NCBI GenBank assembly: GCA_947652115.1
Contig: OX393569.1
Location: 6,191,008-6,255,007, forward strand
DNA: 64,000 nt
Source of the DNA: Blastomussa wellsi
Taxonomy: Eukaryota > Cnidaria > Anthozoa > Scleractinia > Plerogyridae
Direction of reading: 5' to 3'
Position 1 is the stretch's first letter. The number at the start of each line of letters is the position of its first letter. The position numbers and the translations under genes were made by a program. The notes under the pieces were generated by a model, which was not told where the DNA came from, ran no database searches, and saw only the letters and a list, made by a program, of their open reading frames with translations. This document shows positions 34,351 through 46,257 of the stretch, in pieces.

Positions 34351-35411
34351 TTTTCTTTCTTTTTTTTTGTGAGGAAAAAATTGGGAGAAGTGTCGAAAAA
34401 ATGGCATCGACCGTTTACGAAACGGACACGTGCGCCGGCGCGCGGGGTGATTTGCTTGGTATTTTTCCAATTTTTGACTAAGGGAAAAGTGAAACGCGAT
34501 CCGCTAGTAATAAGCGCCTGCGTGGGAGGCTAGTCGTGTGCTTGCGCGGTTCGCTTTTCCGCGGTATCCGATCCCTACCTCGACCCTACCCATCACAAAA
34601 CCCATCACCATCACCCATATGACCCAGTCCTTCACGCATGATTGCGAAATTGGACACGACACTTTTGTACGTCAGAAGGAAACGGAACTCCATTACAAGT
34701 TTTGAGTTGGTACGAACAATTCATCAAATTGCTTCCTGTGGACGTCATTTGGTTATTTTAAAAATATATTTTCGTGTTCTTGATAAAGAGTAGAACCACA
34801 AAGTTGAAGATTACGACGCGAAAGAAGAAGAAGTGCACACTTTAGCAAAATACTTTTGCCCACAAATGAACGAATTCGCGGTCACTGATCTTTGAACAGT
34901 GTTTGAAGCCTTGGACGTTGGCCGCCTGAATTGAGGGGTTATTTTTCCTGTTCTCATCTCGTGTTAAAGGAACCTCGTTTCATATTAGAGGTGAGCCCTA
35001 CTTAAGAAACATTCAGATTAAAGAGCTTTCAATATCAAGCAATTTTCTAAGATGAAATGTAAACTTTGCTTATAAACATATTTGCCGTCGCAAACAAATG
35101 AATGGACTTTTGTGTTTATCAGTTTTAATATTGTGCCCGTGTTTGTGATGGCTTTCGTGATAAAATGCGGAGCTTTTCTTCCATAAATTTGGCAAGTATG
35201 GCATCGATTTCACCGTGCACGGTTTACTTTGCGATAAAATATTCTCTTAACATCAATCTTTATTTTGATGGTGCCATGGCAACTTTAATTTGCCGTCAGT
35301 TTTATACAGATCGCCCATTGCAAAATAAATAAACAAAAGGCTAACACGGAATTACCGTGTAAGAGTGAAGAGATAATAAGAACAACAGGTGACAAATTTA
35401 GACAAGAAGTA

Positions 35412-35556
35412 ATAGATCAAACACGAGCGACAGTGTTTCATCGGGATATCCAAACACCGAGAAGAGAGTTGAAAATACGACGCGCAGCGGAGTATTTTTA
35501 ATGAACTTCGAGGTGTTTGGATAGCCGATGAAACACTGTCTCGAGTGTTTGATCTA
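35412..35556. repeat. Foldback of the 'gtttcatc' family
   Basis: GATCAAACACGAGCGACAGT and 'gtttcatcgggatatccaaa' at the left pair with 'tttggatagccgatgaaac' and 'actgtctcgagtgtttgatc' at the right. 'cgcagcggagtattttt' lies at the turn. Related sequence occurs at 18991-19109 and 60130-60835. Confidence 0.8.
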
Positions 35557-35923
35557 TCTTCTCAATCGAAACTAAAACTACGGTGAAAACGAAGAAATAA
35601 AATCGTAAAAATCTATGCTAATTAAGATCACATTTCCAAACCACGGTTACGGTTCTGATTTCCTTTGTTTTAACGTGATGAATTATTAATGAGTTTGAGA
35701 ATGTAGTATTCAAACATACTTATAATCTAAATTTTACAGTCATTTTTTGTTGTTGCTTCACTAGTAATACTACTGCAATAGTCTATAAATCAGTGTATAA
35801 ATACAATAATTCTTTGAGTGGCTTGCAAATTATGCAAGCACAGTGTGTAAATTGTCCAACTTTTGAAAAACATATAAATTATGGTAAATTAAAATGTGCA
35901 CTGAATTTGAAATGAATCATTAA

Positions 35924-36524
35924 CCCATTGACTCCTAAACCAGCCATAAGCGGCCATGGCAGACCTTGACCTTTGTTCCGCTTCTGATGTCATCAGCTTT
36001 GACCAAAATAGGAATCCCATTTACCCCAGTTCTGCAGGAGGGAACAAGCTTTCCAATGATACCCAGGTGATATTGATTGGGCAAATGGAACTTGAAATAT
36101 GCACAAAAACGCTCAGAAATTTCAAAACCAACCAAAAACTAGGGGGAAAATTGCCCTCACTTACCCTTGGCTACTCTATGTTAAGGATTTCCCATCTCAT
36201 TGATGCTTTTGTGGCATTCTTGAACCGAAAGCAAGCCCAGTGAAAGGCCAACAAAAGCATAAAAAGATATGAGGAAAGGAGAAAGGAAAAGCGAAAAATA
36301 AAAATAAAGAAATCGAAAAGCCTAAAGAGGTGGGTCACTTTCTCGAAATTTTGATTTGTGCGCATACCCAAGCAAAAATGTCGTTAAATGCGATGCCAGG
36401 CATGTCTTTACTTTGCAAATGCATTTTAGAGAAATTTGAAGCATATTTAGCCTATAACTGACTAGAAAATGTTTAAAATGTCTAGGAAACACGTTTTCTT
36501 CAAAAATCTCCAGGAGTCAATGGG
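35924..36524. mobile_element. TTAA-flanked non-autonomous transposon, copy 1
   Basis: The element begins CCCATTGACTCCT and ends AGGAGTCAATGGG, and TTAA lies on both sides (35920-35923 and 36525-36528). CCC...GGG ends with a TTAA duplication are characteristic of piggyBac-type transposons. There is no transposase; the interior contains only short broken frames. A second copy lies at 39163-39733. Confidence 0.8.
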
Positions 36525-36789
36525 TTAAACACATGACCCAGTTTATCAATTGATGGCTTCTTTCATTATAAATTTGAGCTATCCATCCACGCGAAGCTCG
36601 AAAATGCCAAGATTGTTTCAAAAGAAGGATTTTCGACTTTAATGAAAATATGTCAGTGTCACATTAGCACAGAAAAAATCATCAAAATGATCAAAAGCGC
36701 TTTACATGAATGTGATAACATCTAGACGAAAAATACAATAACTATAATGAATTATAAGAAATATCTTGCTAATATGCCATTGCTAAGAA

Positions 36790-37000
36790 TTACTTGCTGT
36801 AAGCTAAAGTAAAAAGATATGACTTGAGTTTCTTCTTAAAAATGCTCAGTGATGTTATTTCCCGAATATCTGCTGGAAGACTGTTCCACAGTGTTGGGGC
36901 AGCAGCATAAAATGACCGAGCTCTTAATGTAGATAGCATGCGCCCCATGGGACGTTCAAAGGGACGGGGATGCTCGTGGTCTCTCTTAGGGGTGTAAATT
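36790..37000 (-). mobile_element. C-terminal tail of a LINE reverse-transcriptase ORF
   Basis: On the minus strand the frame reads RARSFYAAAPTLWNSLPADI, then 'SLSIFKKKLKSYLF'. This matches the conserved '...LWNSLP..IR......FK..LK..LF' ending of many non-LTR retrotransposon ORF2 proteins. Only the last 60-70 residues remain. The frame then runs into an unrelated repeat at about 37000. Confidence 0.75.
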
Positions 37001-37235
37001 TCAGATTTTGGTCTCACTTCGGGTGTTCTGGGCAAAAGGCCATTATATTTAGCAGTGAAGGTCTCGTTTCGGGTGGTACGCAATGAAATATAAAAGAAGA
37101 TATATATTTATGTATATTTTTTGGTTCTCTTTTAGGGATCAAAAAAGCTTGGGCCATGACCAGATCGGTCACCTTTAGGGGTTTAATTCAAAATTTCTGA
37201 CAAGCATCCCCTCCCCTTTCATATGCGAGTGCCCT
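37001..37235. mobile_element. Partial copy of the 22462-23592 element
   Basis: 'ttttggtctcacttcggg', 'tgttctgggcaaaa', 'cttgggccatgaccagatcg' and 'cccctttcatatgcgagt' all recur, in the same or inverted sense, in the element at 22462-23592. The left part is replaced by the adjoining LINE tail. Confidence 0.6.
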
Positions 37236-37394
37236 CCTGTTCCAATAATAGTTAAAAAACCTGATAATTGGATTATGGTCATTTTCATACTAGAATATAT
37301 TGTGAGCAGTAAATATCTTTCTCAAAAGTACTCTACAATAAAATTGGTGGGGACCATGAGTAAAACATCAAATTAAATAAGTGCAATATATGTT

Positions 37395-37680
37395 CATGCA
37401 CAGTGGCCTGATGTTTAGTGCACTGCACTCTAGCTTGAACGGTCGGACTCTGCGTGTCGGCCGGGCACTACGTTGTGTTCTAATGGCAAGTGCCTCACAG
37501 TGCCTCTCTTCAGCCAAGTGTATAAATGGGAGCCGGCAAATTTAATGTTGGGGGGTTACCCTGTGGTGGAGTAGCATCCCATCCAGGGGGGTAGTAAGGA
37601 TAAGCTCTTTTGGTACATGTATGGGCCACTAGGCTGGTAGGAAGACTCTACTTTTACTTTGGTTATTCATCTCAAGTGTA
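37395..37680 (+). mobile_element. tRNA-derived SINE
   Basis: A degraded tRNA-like head ('gtggcctgatgtttagtgca') is followed by 'acagtgcctctcttcagcca', 'gtgtataaatggga', 'ggcaaatttaatgttggggg' and 'gtagcatcccatccaggggg'. A tail-only relative lies at 43796-43880 ('catccattctcacccagggg'). It is non-coding. Confidence 0.75.
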
Positions 37681-39013
37681 CTTAACAATTGAAGAAGACT
37701 TGACTGTGCTCTGTTTTGTTGTAAAGCACACATGAAGCTGCTAGAGCATGAAAGCATGCTAGGGAGAAACATGAGCCACTAGGGTCTCGCAAACTCCGAG
37801 TTGTTGCAGTCTTGACTATTAAAACTGCAGTCACTTTGTGGCACAATCTTTAAGTCTCGCATTCCAAAAACTGGCAACTGAAAAGACTCAGTCTCACAGA
37901 TTTGTCTTAATTGTCACCTCTACAATAAGCATGGAATTGACTACACATTAACAAAAGTCAAACTATCATTCTGCTTTAAAAGGATGTTCATGCTAATTGT
38001 TTATGCGCATCGTTACTGCAAACGCAATTCATGTTCCAATATCACTCCACGTCATGCGTCAAGCATGCGCACTGAGGAAAAACAAAGGACCAGAAGCTGC
38101 TGGGCTAATTTTGCTGTGGTTTACTCTTTTAATTGGTTGGTGACCCCTACGTTTTTTTACGGCAACATATTTTTTTTACCATCCTCAAGAGATTCAATTT
38201 GGGAAGTTTAAAAGTTTTCAAGTTTTCTGCTCATGCGACATTGAATTCTGCCATCTTGTGGCTGTAAGGCAAGTGAAACTATAGCGACTGTTACTAAATG
38301 CGCAATGTTTCTTTAAGGATCACTGCCAATTGAATGAATTCACTTAATAGGCGCACATAAACAATATTTGGCAGAGAAAATTTGACTTACAATATTTGTT
38401 GGGCTTACAGACACTGTAGTCATGTTCGCTAACGAAGCCCAATTTGTCATACCCGTATTTAGGGTGTTCTTTCGGGCATTATTTTTATCTCCAAAACGAA
38501 GTCGGTGACCCCCAATGTTTTTCACATTTCTGACATTTATAACTCATTATCTTACAATGGTGAAAAAAATCAAATAATGTCCCCAAGTGCATCTTGAACA
38601 ATAATCTAAGAGTGGAACTAATTGGCTTAGACAGATTATCTAGGCATCTGAGATGATAATGCTATGTGTATCGGACTGTCAGCTAGTTAATACCAGGGCT
38701 GTCATTAAGTTTTGTGTCACCTGTAGCCTCGTTCTCCACACCCGTAGCAAACTTGTTACTTTGTGGTTAAATTCTATCAACAACAGGTAATTTCACCCGT
38801 AGCACCGAGGGAAAATCAAGCATACTCAGCCGTAACAGGTGTTACGGGTTACAGCCCTTAATTACAGCCCTGAATACAGTATAAATTTGTGGCAAAAATT
38901 ATGTACAGACACTATCTTTTTCCCTATGCTAGATTGGCATTTTTAATTTTTCTTTCGAAATTTAGAATAAAGACTCGGGCAACAGACGTTGGACACTGTG
39001 GGACTAATTTCCT

Positions 39014-42000
39014 ATGGGTTGCGGCTCTTCGACAGCCATAAGGACAGGTACAGTAATCAAGTTGTGTGATGTCAGAGTGGTTTATTTATATATTAAAAAA
39101 ATAAGAGAATGAAATTTAATTTGCTTAGGTAGTGAGGTTTACCATTTTTGGGCAAATATTAACCCATTGACTCCTAAACCAGCCGTAACCGGCCGTGACA
39201 GACCTAAAAAATAGGAATCCCATTTATCCCAGTTCTACAGAAGGAAAAGAGCTTTCCAATGATACCCAGATGATATTGATTGGGCCAATGGAGCTTGAAA
39301 TATGCAGGAAAACGCTTAGAATTTTCCGCCAAAAACTAGGAGGAAAATTTCCCTCACTTATCCTTGGCTACTCCATGTTGAGTATTTCCTGTCTCAATGA
39401 TGCTTTCGTGGCAATACTTGAACTGAAAGCAAGCCCAGTAAAAGGTCATCAAAAGCATAAAAAAGATACGAGAAAAGGAGAAAGGAAAAGCAAAAAATAA
39501 AATAAAGAAATCGAAAAGCCTAAAGACGTGGGTCACTATCTCGAAATTTTGATTTGTGTGCATGCCCGAGCTAAAATATCGTTAAATGAGATACTGGTGT
39601 AAAACCTGGCATGCCTTCATTCTGCAAATGCATTTTGGAGCAATTTGAAGCATATTTAGCCTATAACTGACTAGAAAATGTTCAAAATGTCTAAAAAACA
39701 TGTTTTTTTCAAAAATCTCCAGGAGTCAATGGATTAATATTCAAGATTTTTCTTGCTGATTGCTAGCTAAATATATGTAAAATTTATTTTAAGTGTGATG
39801 ATACTTAACTATGGAATTAAGTTTCAGACAACATAATCTGGGACCCTCTTTCAATTTTGTTAAACGATGAAGGCTCAGTGCGTGCATTTATTATGTGGCT
39901 GTGTTTCACAAAGACTGGGAACTACTAAATTCACAACTTTGAGTGGCTAACAATGGATACATTTTGGAACCTGGCAAAAATACAGTGATAGGTCTCAGAA
40001 GACAGCAGAATGCCATTTTCTCAAGGCCATGATTTCTTAAACCTCTTGATAACTCTTGCTAAAGGTCTTTCATCTTAGAATTGCTACATTCGATAGAAAG
40101 CAGCAATTTTCCCTAAGTATGATTAATCAAACTCGCAACCAATTTCTGTTTTTGTTGGAGGTTTCAGAAATCGAGATTCCAATACTGGGATCGTGTGCAT
40201 GTTCATTTAAGTGACTTTCCATAAACTTTTAAGGTGCTGTGCATCAGCACATGCAGCTCACACATTAGCTATAGGGAAAATGGCAACAGGAGGCCATAAG
40301 ACTGTAGTGGAACTATCCAGAAGGGATTATGTTCGAAACAGTGCAATTGCAGAAGCTTAGAATTTCGTAGAGTGTAGATGATAAATAAATAAAAAAATTT
40401 CTTCAAGTCTCAGGCCTGTGCAGTGTCCCCTTTGCGAGTTATTTGCCTAAACATTCCAGGCAAATTTACAAAGCTCAGTATGGAGACGCCATATTTGTGT
40501 CCTTCTGAGGGACACAAATGTGGCCGCCGTGATGCACACGAAACCATCTGGAATTCAATTGTGCTATAATAGCGACTACTTTTGGCTCGTGAGCTATTAT
40601 ACTTAGACAAAAACACCACTTATTATATCTGAAATTTTCAAACATCTGAAAATCAAAAGGATAGGCTTTCTCTAAACAAAATATGGCTGAGAACTCAAAT
40701 ATTCAAAAACCAAGGGCACTATCGAGCTGAAAATTTGCAAAAAGATATATTTTTAGTTAGCCTTACACCTAGTGGCAACGAAAATTTAGCAGGCCTAGCG
40801 AATTTTTATTTCTGAATTTTATGATGTCACATGAAAACCAAGAATAACTAACCACTGAAAACACTCTTGAGAAATTTTATATTTTTCTCACAAGATCATT
40901 TGCCTGTAATTTATGTCAAAATTTCCGCTTCATTGAGTCTCTTGACTCTCGAGACAAGACTCTCATCTCTCAGGACGGGACTCTTATATCGAGAGACGAG
41001 ATTCTTGTGTTGCAACAAATGAGACAAGATTCTAATGTCTAGTGAGTAACTGAATTAAGTTTGTGTAGTATTGTCCTCAGCCAAACATTCTAGTGTGACG
41101 CCGTATTGAGTCTCTCCCTTTTGATCTGGCTCAGGCTCTATGTGCTGTGCAGAGGTTACAGGCATAGTACAGGACACACCCTCACTCGAATTTCTGGAAT
41201 TTCCTGGCATACAGGGGTGACCAACATGCACACCTGAACATTAACCATATTGTCATTGTTTTCAACAGCTGAGCAACCAGCTCCTAAACTTAAGAGAATT
41301 AAGGAGGAAGAGGAAGAGGAGGAAAATGGTAAGTCAGTGAATGTAGATAAGCTATGGAAATAGTGTCTGAAATTCAAATTGGTGGATGTACGTGTAACAT
41401 TTTGCCAAGTGTGTTGAACTCCACAAAGTCAGGGTTACAACACTGGCCTGTGTCATGTTTCGTGCTGTCACAGTGACTCTCTCTACCCAGGAGTGGAAAA
41501 TTAATGGGTATTGGCAAACTGTAATAGAGCAGTCTGACAAAAACTTCAGTGGGGGGGGGGGGGTTGATAGACTTACAACTGAATGCAACCAAGCATCCCA
41601 ACGAGGGGTCAGTTTATTAGTTAAATATTCGCTCATGACAGGCTATGGCAGGCTATGGGAGGAAAGAGAAAGATTTCTCTGCTAACAGCAAATCGATTGA
41701 ACTAAAACGTTGAAAGTTCTAGTAGATGAGCAGGTATATTTTGCAGGTTGCAGGTTCAAAATGTAATTAACATTGGGAAAACGACCTCTCATTTCCATTA
41801 GTGCCAGCGGTTTCCCAATGTTAAGTACATTTTGAACCTGCAACCTGCAAAATATACCTACCACCAGTAGATCCTTTGACACAAATTATTCTGTTTAGTT
41901 CTGACATGTAGCCAGTAGGCTTACTGAAAACAAAGATTTATTTCTCATTACATAAGACCAGGCACTATGGACAACATTTTTTGTTGCAGCTTGTCATCCA

Positions 42001-45000
42001 ACAAATGAAAAACATTTAATTATGGGTTTTATGATCGTGGCAACAGGCAACACAAAGATGAAGAGGTGCCTACTTTGTGCCACAATTTGCAACATGTGGT
42101 ATAAATATGTGCAGCAGTGCTTTTCAATTTTTAATTCATTAATGTTGTATGACCGGCTGTATTAGATGGCCTGTGTTGTACATTATGTCATACATTTTTT
42201 TATTGACAGTTCTGAGCTTTGGTGATACATTAAGATAATATATAGATTTAGCCAAGCCTAAAAGTGAAGCTCCATAGTTTTTGCTGATTCTTAACAATTC
42301 AAGAAAATGGTTTAAATCAGTGAAAATTCTAGCGTACACAACTCCTCAAGAAAGATTTTGTTACCGAAAAAAATCGGAATTGTCAACTCCAATCACATAA
42401 ATTCCACAAAGAATGGCCATGAAAAACTGCAAAAAAAAAAAACCGAAAAGTCGCGTCTGTGCCCGCGATACAATGGAAAACCATTACCTGGTCAGCAGTC
42501 AACTTAAAAAAAACATGTGATCTCGATGAGTCCTAACCTGAGCCTGCGATATGGCCATGTGGTGCTGGTCAGCTGATACCTTGTTTAGACAGCTGTCAAT
42601 CTATCATAAAACCTTGGACTATCTGAAAAGACAATATAATTTGGTTTTATCAACTGGGTTGATAATGTCAATTGGCCACCGTAAAGAGATTCAAGTGCTG
42701 ACGTTTCGAGCGTTAGCCCTTCGTCGGAGCGAATCAAGGAAAGATGCAGAAAGATGGAGCTTCGCTATTGGCTGGTACCTGGTAACGTGAAAACGTCGGA
42801 ATAAATTAGTTGAATGAAAAGCGTTCGTTGATACCGTGAGGATTAAGAGTGCCGATTTGAAAAATAAATTTTTGTTCTAGAGTTTTACGGCTTTCCGTGT
42901 TTCCTTGGTGAAGGGAAAGGCCGCAGACTGCCATATGTTGCTTAGAATGATTTGGGAGATTGAAGTGTCTCGCGACCGGTTTCGGTCGCCAAGTCGTCTC
43001 CCTGTTTCGCCGATGTATAACTTTTTGCAAAGAGTGCAAGTTATACAGTAGATGGCATTGGCTGAGGTACAGGTGAAATGATCAGTGATTTTGATAGATC
43101 GCTTGGGTCCCGATATTTTGTCAACGTTGTGAATGAAAGGGCATGTTTTGCATCGTGCGCGAGCGCATTTAAAAGTTCCGGGTTGATCACTAGTTTGGAA
43201 TGCACTTCTGACTAAAAAGTGACCTATGTTTTTGTCGCGTTTAAATGAAATCTGAAAAGACGTTGACTATACAGTTGTTTTGAAACTATATCTGCTACAA
43301 CCTCGTCCCAGTCCTTTTCCGTTTGGGCGGACGGACGGACGTACATGACATCCAGATTTTCCCAGCTCGATGGGTTTTCCAATCTCAACAGGTATGGATG
43401 CTCCGCCCGCGCGCGCCTAAGGTGCTTGCGGAGCTCCGCTATAATTTCTGTGTTGATCATTTTCTTTACTCTCATCACCTACCTGGCTAATACTCGATTG
43501 ATATTGTTGGGAGAAATTAGATGTTGGTCACTCACCCGAAGTAAAGAGTTTTGCTCATGTACTTAGTCTTGTGATTCATTGTTATTTTAACAGGTACCCA
43601 ATCTTCTAAGCGGAGGTCTTCCTCGCGCTCTGTGAAGGAGAGCAACGGACATGCAAAGAGAACAATGGAAAATGAAGAACATGGTAAGTTATGAAGTGAG
43701 GCTAAGGGTGCGTTTCTTTAAAAAATCCAAGATTGGATTCTTAAATCCGAAAACGAATTTTGCGTTTCTTTATTAAACAGATTAATCCAAGATATAGCAT
43801 CCATTCTCACCCAGGGGGAGTAGGATAATTCTCCAAGTCGCTTCATGTCACAGAAACCGGGATAAGCTCCGACAGAATGGCCTAACTAAGTGTAACTGAA
43901 ATATTTCTGCATCAACTTCACAGGAGAAGAGTCTTCGAGAAAGCAGACACGCAAGGTTGTGACGCCACCTTCGTCAGCAAATGGCCACGTTCCTCATGAT
44001 TCTCAAGAGAATGCTGAGGACAATAGTAGTGTCTCGGAGAGCACGGGTGACCAACAAACAAATGAAGATCCAGGGATTGATACTCGTGATAATGTGCAGC
44101 CATCCGCTGCTGGTGAAAACACTAATAGTGGACTGGATAATACGGTTGCTACGGAAGAAGTGACAGCGCCCGCGAAAAGCGCGAGCTCCGAGCAGGAAAA
44201 GCAATTCAACATGAAAGATTCGCTCGAAGAAGGAGCTCCGTTTTCACATCATAACGCATCTCACAGCAAAGTTGCTGTCAGCGAGGAAGATGTTACTAGT
44301 GGATTACATAGCGTCGACTTGAAACCTATTGAAGAGAACCCAGTTTCTGTTGTTGACAAAGATGGTATTGGCGCCACTGAGACAGACTTAGAGCAAAACA
44401 AGGTTGCAAGTGAAGTCCGCTTATCTGGCGAAAATGACACTGCTCCTTCGTTTGATCAGAATGTTGCAGCTAGTGTAACTTCCGATCAAGGTTCTGGGGC
44501 TGCTGAAACAGACTTAGCCCAACAGAGGGTAGTCAGCGAAGGCAGCTTAGCTGGGGAGAATTACACTGCCCCTATTGTAGATCCGTCCAAGAGAGCTAGT
44601 TTAGCTTCAAGTGAGCATTCTGCCGTACCTTCTGACAACGAGGTGAATTTATCACGCCAGAATCGTGGTTCTTTAGATCTGGATTCTTCATCACCTTCTA
44701 CGACAGAAGGCGCACAGCCTTCACAGCCAAGAAAAATTTCTAAAGAGAATTCTGCTTCGCTTGGCGGGAAGGAGAACTTGTCTGATCCGGTAAATGTGCA
44801 AGATTGTGTACCGGACCCTGCTGAAGCGTCGGAACCTTCTCAACCAACACAAATCATCAAAAACGATTCCATTGCAAACGAGCGGAAAGACAGCGTTGCT
44901 CTGCCTGATGCGACAAGTGACCATTTTTCGGAAAGTATTCACGGAAGGATATGCACTTTAACCGCGAGTGTCCTCATAGGCTCTTTAGGTGGCCAACAGG

Positions 45001-45467
45001 GCGAAAGAACTGTCACTTTAAACGGCTCTGTGTATCGTTTACCCCGCATTACTTCGCCCAAACCCGGCGACAAAATCGGATTCGTCAAAGGCGACGTAAC
45101 TTCTGTGCCAGTTGACAATGAAGCGAGTGAAAAAGTAGCCACTCTCCGCGGCGATCTCTTGGCCGTTGCGGGAGAGGCGGCGTCGCACGGGCAGATTGCT
45201 ACCGCGTCGATAGACGTGTTGTCTTGTGCAACTGGAGAAAAAATAGCCACCATCACCGCCGATGTTGCTCCGGATGATGACCCAGAGAACGTCTCTGGTG
45301 TCATCTCGGGAGAGGTTCTCCGTGCGTCGGAAACTGGAACCTTCGGTGAAAAAATTGGAACCCTTGCAGGCAAGGTTGTCGCTCTGACATTTGATGAAGA
45401 TACAGTCTCTATAAGCAGCGGAGATGAAGAATCTCTGAAACTCAGGCGAGAAAGCTGTTTTATTTAA
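39014..45467 (+). CDS. Unknown acidic protein with MGCGSS lipidation signal and C-terminal beta-like repeats
   Basis: Model: exons 39014-39047, 41269-41328, 43594-43683, 43924-45467, all phase 1 at the joins with good GT-AG sites; 575 aa. Seen: the N-terminus MGCGSSTAIRT fits N-myristoylation at Gly2 with a palmitoylatable Cys3. A Lys/Glu-rich segment (KRIKEEEEEEE) and an Arg/Ser-rich one follow, then about 330 residues of disordered Ser/Glu/Asp-rich sequence. That stretch holds a 42-residue tandem duplication (about 209-250 and 251-292; both carry ETDL and ENDTAP/ENYTAP). From about 402 to 553 are about eight units of 15-22 residues patterned G-E-K-I-x-T-L-x-G-x-V. The end is RRESCFI. Inferred: a peripheral inner-membrane protein with a compact beta-repeat domain. 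I recognise no family. The last exon is secure; the first three rest on phase and splice sites. The first ATG-bearing exon is the only nearby one with a phase-1 donor. Confidence 0.75.
39163..39733. mobile_element. TTAA-flanked non-autonomous transposon, copy 2
   Basis: Same element as 35924-36524 in the same orientation: CCCATTGACTCCT at the left and AGGAGTCAATGGA at the right (last base changed), with TTAA on both sides. The two copies align over almost their full length with scattered changes and small gaps. This copy lies in the first intron of the MGCGSS gene, 115 bp after its first exon. Confidence 0.8.
41732..41859. repeat. Foldback element of about 128 bp
   Basis: AGGTATATTTTGCAGGTTGC on the left is mirrored by 'gcaacctgcaaaatatacct' on the right. 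The stem continues through 'ttcaaaatgta' and 'tacattttgaa', then 'ttaacattgggaaa' and 'tttcccaatgttaa'. It lies in the second intron of the MGCGSS gene. Confidence 0.85.
42637..43255 (-). mobile_element. Penelope-like element, 3' part with GIY-YIG domain
   Basis: Read on the minus strand from 43255, the frame begins ISFKRDKNIGHFLVRSAF. It continues through a Cys-rich stretch with CKTCPFIHNVDKISGPKRS and 'YCITCTLCKKLYIGETGRR' (the GIY-YIG endonuclease core) and ends HGINERFSFN. A frame break near 43040 shows decay. At 42681-42735 it carries the terminal sequence with the hammerhead-like core. It is truncated at its 5' end and lies in the second intron of the MGCGSS gene. Confidence 0.85.
43256..43478 (-). 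other. Unrecognised open frame abutting the Penelope fragment
   Basis: About 74 residues from an ATG on the minus strand read MINTEIIAELRKHLRRARAE, then 'SWENLDVMYVRPSA' and 'KDWDEVVADIVSKQLYSQ'. The composition is protein-like and charged, unlike the surrounding non-coding DNA. It stops being in frame exactly where the Penelope GIY-YIG coding begins. It could be a host gene fragment, another mobile-element protein or a chance frame. I cannot assign a family. Confidence 0.35.
43796..43880 (+). mobile_element. SINE 3' tail fragment
   Basis: 'tagcatccattctcaccca' followed by 'ggggagtagga' and 'gtcgcttcatgtcacagaaa' corresponds to the end part of the SINE type at 37395-37680. It lies 44 bp upstream of the last exon of the MGCGSS gene. 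Confidence 0.65.
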
Positions 45468-46251
45468 ATGAATCGCGGCATACTTTCATCTTTCTCTTAG
45501 AAGGCCTGGTTTCGAAGTCATCGTGTTTACATATTTGCTTTCGAAACTCAAAGAACATAAGCTCTTCACAAAGTAATGACCCAGATGAGAACCCTGGAAA
45601 TGCCACTGAGATAAATACCGACTCTTTTTATGAACTTTCAGCTGATAAAATGCTGTTTATGATATAGTGTTTGTGGAGCGGAAATTTCATGTAATAAGGT
45701 TTTAAGAACATGTTTAGTCTAATTTCCTGGTATGCACCATTTACGTAAGAACCTGTTTAGGCTAAGTAAGTAAACTTGACAATATCTGGGTTCGTATACG
45801 CGGGGCTTACTGCAGTATATAACAAACTTTAAAATGCTTACGTGATTTGAAGGGTCACGCGTCTCGCCTTTCAGCCTTAATATTTATTAACAATTTAAAG
45901 TGAATCGTATTTAATTTATTTTTGTCAAAATTCTGTCATTGTAGCATTTTTGTCAGGCGCATAAATTTAGGAATTATTGTACCCGGAATATAAAGCGAAG
46001 AAAAATGTTTTCACAAGTTTAATGTAAGGTGCTCAAGGCATGAATATCATATTATAGCACAATATTTTTATTTCGTTTTGAAAGAGGCGTAAAATAAATT
46101 ATCTGGTATATTCATATTTCAAGAATATTGTGCCAGCTAAATATGGGTAAGGCAATAATTATTGTACATAATATCCCTCCATTTAAAAAAAATAATGCTC
46201 CTCTAGAGCGCCCAATTTTTATAATTTCGTAGAAGAAAAGTTTGTAAATTT

Positions 46252-46257
46252 AATAAA
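46252..46257 (+). promoter_or_regulatory. Candidate polyadenylation signal of the MGCGSS gene
   Basis: AATAAA lies about 785 bases after the stop codon in AT-rich sequence. An earlier AATAAA-like site is present near 46092. Either would give a 3' untranslated region of 0.6-0.8 kb. Confidence 0.45.

Larger units (their letters stand above)
32135..39013. other. Gene-poor, repeat-rich spacer
   Basis: No host coding exon could be supported. The recognisable contents are listed separately: two larger inverted-repeat elements, a tRNA-like segment, a foldback, a TTAA-flanked element, a LINE tail, a partial copy of the 22462-23592 element and a SINE. The stretches 32300-32800, 34400-35400 and 37700-38900 show nothing I can name. 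The last few hundred bases should include the promoter of the MGCGSS gene. Confidence 0.5.

Noticed and set aside
43959..43961. Translation start for the MGCGSS gene at the large last exon
   Set aside because: The codon there is GTG, the frame stays open back to a good acceptor at 43922-43923, and upstream exons join in phase to an ATG with an acylation motif.
44939..45373. Minus-strand frame opposite the MGCGSS C-terminus
   Set aside because: It is a shadow of the repetitive sense coding sequence; the Gly-rich repeat pattern reads properly only on the plus strand.
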